Notes under the pieces: generated by a model
What the model saw: only the letters and a program-made list of their open reading frames with translations
Databases searched by the model: none
What the model was told of the DNA's origin: nothing
Shown: piece after piece, positions 1 through 4,429 of the stretch
How positions within the stretch are numbered: position 1 is the stretch's first letter
How the letters are laid out: each line of letters starts with the position of its first letter
Origin: Clostridiales bacterium UBA6330
GTDB taxonomy: Bacteria > Bacillota > Clostridia > Oscillospirales > CAG-272
DNA: 7,676 bases
Assembly: GCA_002438075.1 (NCBI GenBank)
Contig: DJSQ01000032.1
Span: 1 to 7,676 of the forward strand
Reading direction: 5' to 3'
Position numbers and translations under genes: made by a program

Positions 1-55
1 TTGGAGGGTAGGGACCCCTCTGCGAAAGAGGGGGTCCCTGCGCCTCCAAGGTCTT
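1..55 (-). repeat. Long intergenic hairpin just downstream of hom
   Basis: Two nested stems are visible. The outer stem pairs TTGGAGG (1-7) with CCTCCAA (43-49). The inner stem pairs 10-21 with 27-39 (AGGGACCCC-TCT against AGA-GGGGG-TCCCT), with one bulged G and a GCGAA loop at 22-26. On the minus strand the structure begins about 4 nt after the hom stop codon, so it would fold in the 3' end of the hom transcript. It may act as a terminator or mRNA 3' stabiliser, but the place where a U-tract would follow on the minus strand lies outside the window. On the plus strand only GGTCTTT follows, which is a weak tract. The flanking CCAAGGTCTT (46-55) reappears in inverted orientation right after infB (7659-7668), so this may be a member of a dispersed repeat family. 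The fold is seen directly; the function is inferred. Confidence 0.6.
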
Positions 56-59
56 TCCC

Positions 60-1271
60 CTAATCCACCACGGGCATCGTCCAGATAAGCTGCTTGCCGC
101 AGGAGCGGAGGGCTTCGACCGCCTCGGCTTCAACCATCGGACGGCTGATAAACGCGAAGCTGTTGCCGCGTACCACGTAGCTGTCGTAGCCGAAAAAGGG
201 CTTCGTCTTTTCCGCACAGTTCGCACAGCCCGAGAGAACAAAGCAACGACGGACGCGGTGCTGTTCTGGCGAGGCGTAATCCGCATCTGTCGCAACACGC
301 CATGCGGGAAGCTGTAGCTTCTCGGCGGGAGAGACCGCATTCAGAATGTCCGCAACCACCGCGCTCGCAGTCGGTAGCTTGCCCGCACCCGCACCGTAGA
401 AGAACGCACGTCCCAGCATATTCCCGTCAACCAGTATCCCGTTGTATACCCCGCTGACGTGGCGGAGCGGGTTCCCCTCGGGCACCATGTGCGGCGCAAC
501 CAGAGCCAGAACCCGATTCCCGATTCGCTCGGTGTGCCCGATCAGCTTCACCGCACAGCCCAGAGACTCCGCAACCGCGGTCTGCTCCTCGGTCAGGTGC
601 GTAATCCCCTTGACCGAAATCTCCGAGGGAGAGAGCAGAACTCCAAAGGACAGCGCCGCGAGAATCACAATCTTGCGCGCCGCATCCAAGCCCTCCACAT
701 CGGCGGTCGGGTCCGCCTCGGCATAGCCGCGCTTCTGCGCCTCGGCAAGCGCCGAGGCAAAGGTCGCGCCCGACTCCCCCATCTCGGTCAGAATGAAATT
801 GGTCGTTCCGTTGAGAATGCCGCTCACCGACAGAATGCGGTTGGAGGACAAATCGTCCCGAAGCGGGCGGATAATCGGAATTCCGCCGCCCACACTGGCT
901 TCAAACAGATAGGACACCCCGTGCGCGCGGGCAAGCGCCAACAGCTCCGCACCAAAGGTCGCAACCACCTCCTTGTTGGAGGTCACAACACTCTTCCCCG
1001 CCTCCAGCGCCGCGCGGGTGAATTCGTAGGCAGGGTGCGCGCCGCCCATCATCTCGGCAACCACACGCACCTCGGGGTCGGCAAGAATCGGCGCAATATC
1101 GTGCACCACACGGTCCCCCAGCGGGTGGTCGGGGAATTCGCGGCGGTCCAGAATGTAACGGATGTCAAGCTCCTCCCCCGCGCGGGCGGCGAGAAGCACA
1201 CGGTTTTCGGTCAATACCTCGGCAGTCCCCGAGCCGACCACACCAAAGCCAAGCAAAGCAATTCGGATCAT
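60..1271 (-). CDS. hom: Homoserine dehydrogenase
   Basis: A 403-residue enzyme that reduces L-aspartate 4-semialdehyde to L-homoserine with NAD(P)H, the branch point to threonine and methionine, in the cytoplasm. The N-terminus has the Rossmann dinucleotide loop G8-F-G10-V-V-G13. TSNK (97-100) and the family signature GILNGTTNFIL (151-161) follow. E185, D191, D196 and K200 have the same spacing as the substrate-binding and catalytic acidic/lysine residues of yeast homoserine dehydrogenase. GAGAGKLPTASAVVAD (293-308) is the conserved glycine loop. The C-terminus (about 340-403) is shorter than the ACT domain of the Bacillus subtilis enzyme and shows no D-x-P-G-V motif, so threonine feedback may be weak or different; it carries C343, C349, C352 and C391. 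The ATG at 1271 is chosen because the Rossmann motif starts there and AAAGGAAG (1279-1286) lies 7 nt upstream; an in-frame Met 54 codons earlier would read through the promoter. It appears monocistronic here; no thrB or thrC is in the window. Confidence 0.95.
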   Translation of the reverse strand: MIRIALLGFGVVGSGTAEVLTENRVLLAARAGEELDIRYILDRREFPDHPLGDRVVHDIAPILADPEVRVVAEMMGGAHPAYEFTRAALEAGKSVVTSNKEVVATFGAELLALARAHGVSYLFEASVGGGIPIIRPLRDDLSSNRILSVSGILNGTTNFILTEMGESGATFASALAEAQKRGYAEADPTADVEGLDAARKIVILAALSFGVLLSPSEISVKGITHLTEEQTAVAESLGCAVKLIGHTERIGNRVLALVAPHMVPEGNPLRHVSGVYNGILVDGNMLGRAFFYGAGAGKLPTASAVVADILNAVSPAEKLQLPAWRVATDADYASPEQHRVRRCFVLSGCANCAEKTKPFFGYDSYVVRGNSFAFISRPMVEAEAVEALRSCGKQLIWTMPVVD

Positions 1272-1304
1272 AGAAAATCTTCCTTTCCAAAGGGTCTTTT
1301 CTAT

Positions 1305-1333
1305 ATCATACCACAAAATCGTCCCAATTGCAA
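1305..1333 (-). promoter_or_regulatory. Sigma-A-type promoter of hom
   Basis: Reading the minus strand, the -35 box is TTGCAA (1333-1328) and the -10 box is TATGAT (1310-1305), with an exact 17-nt spacer. TGG directly before the -10 gives an extended -10 (TGn). Transcription should start near 1298, leaving a leader of about 27 nt. That is too short for a T-box or riboswitch, so any regulation of hom probably acts at this promoter. The assignment comes from consensus match and spacing only. Confidence 0.75.
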
Positions 1334-1341
1334 TAAAAGTC

Positions 1342-1370
1342 TTGAAAACAGGCAAAAAATATGATATACT
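1342..1370 (+). promoter_or_regulatory. Sigma-A-type promoter of the DUF4364 gene
   Basis: The -35 box TTGAAA (1342-1347) and -10 box TATACT (1365-1370) are separated by 17 nt, with an extended -10 (TGA at 1362-1364). The predicted start is near 1377, giving a leader of about 38 nt. Its -35 box lies only 8 bp from that of the divergent hom promoter (1328-1333), so polymerase bound at one site would probably obstruct the other. Confidence 0.78.
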
Positions 1371-1414
1371 GTAAGGGATGAAGGTCAGGACCGTTCCCGA
1401 AAGGAGGCTTTTGC

Positions 1415-1966
1415 ATGGGAAAGCTCGAAACAAGGCTGAACAATGTCAAAATCTTTACGCTGTACCTGCTGAAGAACGTCAATCTGCCGCTGGACTATCT
1501 CACCATCGGGGAAATGCTGATGCGGACCGACTACGTGATGTACCTCGACTTTGCCGAAGCCTTCCCCCAGCTCACCGACAACGGGCTGATTGAGGAGGTC
1601 GGCAAAAACGAGCAGGGAGAGCCGCTCTATGCCGTAACGCGACGCGGATGCCTTGTGGCGGAGGAGCTGAAGAGCGACCTGTTCCAGTCGGTGCTCGACA
1701 AGAGCCTTGCCTGTGCCCTGCAATACCTCGATTTCCGAAAGCGCGGCGTGTCGGTTATGTGCTCCTCGGAGCGGCAGGCGGATACCACCGTCAACGTAAC
1801 GGTCACGCTGAAGGAGAAGGATAAAATCCTGTTGCAGGCAACCGTCAACACCGATTCCGACTACCACGCACAGCAGATGAAGGAGCATTTCCACGAGCAT
1901 CCCGAAATCGTCTATCGGGGTCTGACCGCCCTGATGACGGGTCAGGTGGACTATCTTTATAAGTAG
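1415..1966 (+). CDS. DUF4364-family winged-helix protein
   Basis: A 183-residue protein that matches the DUF4364 family of Clostridia by its overall pattern. An N-terminal helical segment (VKIFTLYLLKNVNLPLDYLTI, 11-31) is followed by a Y-x-x-YLDF segment (40-46) and a putative recognition helix ending in LTDNGLIEEV (53-62). The wing-like strand LYAVTRRGCLVAEEL (71-85) completes a winged-helix fold. The C-terminal half (about 110-183) is predicted beta-rich with no recognised catalytic motif. No signal peptide or membrane segment is visible. The family's function is not established, and DNA binding is inferred from the fold. The start at 1415 has an ideal AAGGAGG (1401-1407) 7 nt upstream. The gene has its own promoter and terminator, so it is monocistronic. 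It is divergent from hom across a 143-nt gap, which makes hom or itself plausible targets, though nothing in the sequence proves this. Confidence 0.85.
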   Translation: MGKLETRLNNVKIFTLYLLKNVNLPLDYLTIGEMLMRTDYVMYLDFAEAFPQLTDNGLIEEVGKNEQGEPLYAVTRRGCLVAEELKSDLFQSVLDKSLACALQYLDFRKRGVSVMCSSERQADTTVNVTVTLKEKDKILLQATVNTDSDYHAQQMKEHFHEHPEIVYRGLTALMTGQVDYLYK

Positions 1967-1977
1967 AAATCCCATTC

Positions 1978-2022
1978 CGTGTCGGTTTTGCGGGCTTTTT
2001 TCCGCAGTCCGACACGTTTTTT
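1978..2022 (+). terminator. Intrinsic terminator of the DUF4364 gene
   Basis: CGTGTCGG (1978-1985) pairs with CCGACACG (2009-2016), and an inner stem TGCGG/CCGCA (1989-1993 with 2002-2006) extends the hairpin. Six T residues (2017-2022) follow at once. It begins 12 nt after the DUF4364 stop codon. The 8-bp GC-rich outer stem plus an uninterrupted U-tract is a standard strong Rho-independent terminator. It should insulate the following operon from upstream readthrough. Confidence 0.9.
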
Positions 2023-2035
2023 CACGCTCCCACCC

Positions 2036-2057
2036 CCGAAAAATCGGATTTTTTCGG
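2036..2057. repeat. Small A/T-rich inverted repeat between terminator and promoter
   Basis: CCGAAAAA (2036-2043) and TTTTTCGG (2050-2057) form an 8-bp inverted repeat with a 6-nt spacer, 30 nt upstream of the rimP -35 box. It lies outside both transcripts if the flanking terminator and promoter calls are right. It could be an operator-like palindrome or a chance product of A/T-rich sequence. No known binding motif is recognised, so no function is assigned. Confidence 0.4.
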
Positions 2058-2086
2058 AAAATCTTCATCTTTTTTTATAAAAGGGG

Positions 2087-2115
2087 TTGCAAAAGCGGAA
2101 AAAATGTGCTATACT
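2087..2115 (+). promoter_or_regulatory. Sigma-A-type promoter of the rimP-nusA-infB operon, with UP-like tract
   Basis: TTGCAA (2087-2092) and TATACT (2110-2115) are spaced by 17 nt, with an extended -10 (TGC at 2107-2109). Just upstream is an A/T tract at about 2062-2082, including seven T residues (2070-2076), where an UP element would bind the alpha subunits. Transcription should start near 2121-2123, leaving a leader of about 70 nt before rimP. This is the only good promoter I can see for the five-gene cluster. Confidence 0.82.
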
Positions 2116-2143
2116 AAGTACGGTAGAGTATAGGAGCGTTTGG

Positions 2144-2175
2144 GAGTGGGTTCAGGGGACCCGCTCTTAATTTTT
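2144..2175 (+). promoter_or_regulatory. Terminator-like hairpin in the rimP-nusA leader (candidate attenuator)
   Basis: GAGTGGGTTC (2144-2153) pairs with GGACCCGCTC (2157-2166), a 10-bp stem with two G-U pairs closed by a 3-nt AGG loop. TTAATTTTT (2167-2175) follows. It lies between the predicted start site (about 2122) and the rimP start codon (2193), so it would sit in the operon's own 5' leader. The interrupted U-tract suggests a weak intrinsic terminator, the kind known in Bacillus to depend on NusA. NusA is encoded in this operon, so negative feedback is a reasonable inference. A 5-nt stretch upstream, GAGCG (2134-2138), could pair with CGCTC (2162-2166) as a weak competing fold. The structure is seen directly; its regulatory role is inferred. 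Confidence 0.6.
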
Positions 2176-2192
2176 GGAATGGAGAGAAATCG

Positions 2193-2687
2193 ATGAAAAA
2201 AAGCGGAGGAACCATCGCATCCACGGTCAAAGCACTGGCGGAGCCGATTGCCCGAGACCTCGGGTACGAGCTTTGGGATGTGGAATACGTCAAGGAGGGC
2301 GCGGACTACTACCTGCGGATTGAGATTGACAGTCCGGAGGGCATCACGCTGGATGACTGTGAGAAAATGCACCGCGCCATCGACCCCGTGCTGGACGAAG
2401 CAGACCCCATTGACGACGCATACCATCTGGAGGTCTCCTCCTGCGGGATTGAGCGCGAGCTGAAAACCGACCGCCACATTCTCGCCTGCGTCGGCTGGCG
2501 GGTTGAAGTCCGTCTTTATGCCGCAGTGAACGGCGTGAAGGTATGGACGGGGACCCTTGCGGGGCTTGACGAGAGCGGCGCAGTTCTCCTCGATGCCGAC
2601 TCCGACGGGGAACGGCACGCGTTCCCGAAGGAAAAAATCGCATCGGTGCGCACCGTCTACGATTTCGGTGCCGACTCCCAAGAATGA
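2193..2687 (+). CDS. rimP: Ribosome maturation factor RimP
   Basis: A 164-residue cytoplasmic protein needed for maturation of the 30S ribosomal subunit. The N-terminal alpha/beta domain (about 8-85) includes the family pattern IARDLGYELWDVEYVKEG (19-36) and contains LEVSSCGIERELK (79-91). This is the RimP signature usually written LEVSSPGxxRPL; here the proline is C84 and the second proline is E89. The C-terminal SH3-like domain (about 92-158) shows the expected strand-rich pattern, including TGTLAGLDESGAVLL (119-133). Length is typical for the family. GGAGAG (2181-2186) sits 6 nt before the ATG. The gene ends with tandem TGA TGA stops (2685-2690). It is first in the operon, 33 nt ahead of nusA. 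Identity is firm from the motif, the length and the neighbours. Confidence 0.95.
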   Translation: MKKSGGTIASTVKALAEPIARDLGYELWDVEYVKEGADYYLRIEIDSPEGITLDDCEKMHRAIDPVLDEADPIDDAYHLEVSSCGIERELKTDRHILACVGWRVEVRLYAAVNGVKVWTGTLAGLDESGAVLLDADSDGERHAFPKEKIASVRTVYDFGADSQE

Positions 2688-2720
2688 TGAAATTATGACC
2701 GGAAAGGATAGTACAAAAGA

Positions 2721-3770
2721 ATGAACGCAGAGCTTTTTACCGCGCTGGAGCTGTTGGAAAAGGAAAAGGGCATTCCCGCGGATTACATGATTGAGAAAAT
2801 CGAAGCGGCGCTGATTTCCGCCTACAAGAAGGAATACGGAAACAACACCAACGTCCGCGTGCTGATTGACCCCGTGAAAAAGGATGTGCGGGTCTATCAG
2901 CAGAAGGAGGTTGTGGAAACGGTTGAGAACCCCGAAACGCAGATTTCCCTTGAGGACGCACGGGCGCTTGCGAAGAAGTACACCATCGGCTCGGTGGTAG
3001 AAACCGAGGTCAAGCCGAAGAACTTCCGCCGCCTGAGTGCCGCCGCCGCAAAGTCGGTTATCATTCAGGGCATCCGCGAGGGCGAGCGCCGCATCCAGCA
3101 GGAGGCTTACGAGAACAAGCACGAGGAAATCATCACCGCAACGGTCAGCAAGATGGACCCCGAAACCGGCAACATCCTGCTTGAAACCGACACGGGACGC
3201 GCGGTGCTTCTGCGCAGTGAGCAGATTCCCGGGGAGATCTTCCACGTGGGCGACAAAATCAAGGTCTACGTGCTGGAGGTCAACAAGGAAAGCCGCGGTC
3301 CGATTGTCACCCTTTCGCGGGCACATTCGGGGCTGGTGCGCAGAATGTTCGAGCTGGAGATTCCCGAAATCGCCGACGGCATCGTGATGGTCAAGGGCGT
3401 TGCGCGGGAAGCGGGCTCCAGAACCAAGATTGCGGTGATGTCGCGTGACCCCGATGTCGACCCCGTGGGTGCCTGCATCGGAAGCCACGGTTCGCGTATC
3501 TCGGCAATCGTAGACGAGTTGCGCGGCGAAAAGGTGGATATTGTCAAGTACTCCGAACAGCCCGAGGAATATGTTGCGGCGGCGCTGGCTCCCGCAACGG
3601 TCCAATCGGTCACAATGACGGGCGAGCGCGCCTGCCGCGTGCGGGTCGCTCCCGACCAGCTTTCGCTGGCAATCGGTAAGGAAGGACAGAATGCAAGACT
3701 CGCGGCGCGCCTGACGGGATGCAAGATTGACATCAAGGCAGAGGGCGACGACGAGGCGGACGAGGAATAA
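2721..3770 (+). CDS. nusA: Transcription termination/antitermination factor NusA
   Basis: A 349-residue RNA polymerase-associated factor that modulates pausing, intrinsic termination and transcription-translation coupling. Domains in order: the N-terminal RNAP-binding domain (about 1-130, with IEKIEAALISAYKKEYG at 24-40); an S1 domain (about 135-200, ending VTLSRAHSGLVRRMFELEIPE); KH1 (about 225-290) with DPDVDPVGACIGSHGSRI, where the GxxG loop is GSHG (254-257); and KH2 (about 295-340) with SLAIGKEGQNARLAARL, where the loop is GKEG (319-322). A short acidic tail (DDEADEE) ends the protein. The acidic AR repeats of Escherichia coli NusA are absent, as is usual in Firmicutes. The start follows AAAGGA (2703-2708) by 12 nt, slightly long, but the N-terminus aligns with Bacillus NusA from its first residues. 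It is second in the operon, 15 nt before ylxR. It may control its own operon through the leader hairpin at 2144-2175. Confidence 0.97.
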   Translation: MNAELFTALELLEKEKGIPADYMIEKIEAALISAYKKEYGNNTNVRVLIDPVKKDVRVYQQKEVVETVENPETQISLEDARALAKKYTIGSVVETEVKPKNFRRLSAAAAKSVIIQGIREGERRIQQEAYENKHEEIITATVSKMDPETGNILLETDTGRAVLLRSEQIPGEIFHVGDKIKVYVLEVNKESRGPIVTLSRAHSGLVRRMFELEIPEIADGIVMVKGVAREAGSRTKIAVMSRDPDVDPVGACIGSHGSRISAIVDELRGEKVDIVKYSEQPEEYVAAALAPATVQSVTMTGERACRVRVAPDQLSLAIGKEGQNARLAARLTGCKIDIKAEGDDEADEE

Positions 3771-3785
3771 GCCCTCCCCTGCCCT

Positions 3786-4067
3786 ATGGAAAAGAAAGCA
3801 AAGAAAATCCCCATGCGGCAATGCATGGGATGTAACGAGCACAAGCCGAAGGGCGAGCTGATCCGCGTGGTCAGAAGCCCCGAGGGGGAAATATCGCTCG
3901 ACTTTACGGGAAAGAAGAACGGGCGCGGCGCGTACCTGTGCAAAAGCGCCGCCTGCCTGCGGAAAGCCGCAAAAAGCCATCGGATTGACCGCGTGCTGGA
4001 ATGCACGATTCCCGACGCGGTGTACGAGGAGATGGCGCGGGAGATTGACGGCAATGGGAACGCCTGA
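3786..4067 (+). CDS. rnpM: YlxR/RnpM family RNA-binding protein (DUF448)
   Basis: A 93-residue basic protein of the YlxR family. In Bacillus subtilis it has been reported to associate with RNase P and modulate it, hence the newer name RnpM. The family signature is complete: IPMRQCMGC (8-16, with C13 and C16), ELIRVVRSPEGEISLDFTGK (24-43), and GRGAYLCKSAAC (46-57, with C52 and C57). The four cysteines could form a metal site. The N-terminus MEKKAKKIPMRQC matches the usual family start, which supports the ATG at 3786. However, the 15 nt between the nusA stop and this ATG are nearly all pyrimidine and hold no Shine-Dalgarno sequence; the nearest purine-rich run, GAGGAA (3762-3767), is 18 nt away inside the end of nusA. 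Translation may therefore depend on ribosomes finishing nusA. The 3' end overlaps ylxQ by 14 nt. Confidence 0.93.
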   Translation: MEKKAKKIPMRQCMGCNEHKPKGELIRVVRSPEGEISLDFTGKKNGRGAYLCKSAACLRKAAKSHRIDRVLECTIPDAVYEEMAREIDGNGNA

Positions 4068-4392
4068 CCGCACGCTCGGCGCGCTGGGGCTTTGTGCCAA
4101 AGCGCGGGCGCTGGTCTGCGGAACCCCGATGATCTGCGAGGCGCTGGCAGGCAGACGCAAGCCGCGGCTCACGGTCCTTGCCGCCGACAACTCTGCGGCA
4201 ACCGACAAGCGGCTGGAGGACAAATGCCGCTACTACGGCGTGCCGACGGTCCGCATCGCACAGGACGGCGAAGCGCTTGCGCGGGCGGTCGGAAAGAGCG
4301 GCAGGCTCGCGGCGGTGGCGGTCACCGACGAAAATCTGTGTCGGCTTGTGCGGAGCACGCTGGACACACGGAACGAGAATCACAATACGTAA
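4054..4392 (+). CDS. ylxQ: L7Ae-family kink-turn RNA-binding protein YlxQ
   Basis: A 112-residue member of the L7Ae/L30e/S12e/Gadd45 family; related proteins bind kink-turns in RNA. The family core is visible: LGALGLCAKARALVCGTPMI (8-27), a strand reading LTVLAADNSAAT (39-50), RLEDKCRYYGVPTVRI (53-68), then ARAVGKSGRLAAVAVTDENL (77-96). Slightly longer than Bacillus YlxQ (about 100 residues), owing to a short polar C-terminal tail. The start at 4054 is preferred because the family homology begins with its residues 7-8 and GGGAG (4039-4043) lies 10 nt upstream. The same frame stays open further upstream, but that part is a shadow of ylxR. The gene overlaps the end of ylxR by 14 nt, suggesting translational coupling. 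The RNA target in this organism is unknown. Confidence 0.92.
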   Translation: MGTPDRTLGALGLCAKARALVCGTPMICEALAGRRKPRLTVLAADNSAATDKRLEDKCRYYGVPTVRIAQDGEALARAVGKSGRLAAVAVTDENLCRLVRSTLDTRNENHNT

Positions 4393-4429
4393 CGCAGCTG
4401 TCTGCGGCAGGTGCGTGACAGGAGGAAAT

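Noticed and set aside
1272..1298. T-box or riboswitch controlling hom
   Set aside because: The predicted hom leader is only about 27 nt and holds no such structure.
459..1364. Long plus-strand open frame opposite hom
   Set aside because: The translation is Arg/His-rich without domain features, runs through both divergent promoters, and opposes a firmly identified hom.
1272..1433. 54-residue N-terminal extension of Hom from an upstream in-frame Met
   Set aside because: It would be translated through the hom promoter and predicted start site, lacks a suitable ribosome site, and homology begins at MIRIALLGFG.
2109..4223. Open frame of about 700 codons on the minus strand opposite rimP-nusA-ylxR
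   Set aside because: It covers three well-identified genes in the opposite direction, crosses their junctions and shows no recognisable domain. It is a compositional artefact.
4178..4429. 84-residue upstream extension of infB
   Set aside because: It overlaps ylxQ in another frame and is Arg/Thr-rich, unlike IF2. The ATG at 4430 has AGGAGG and a normal IF2 N-terminus.
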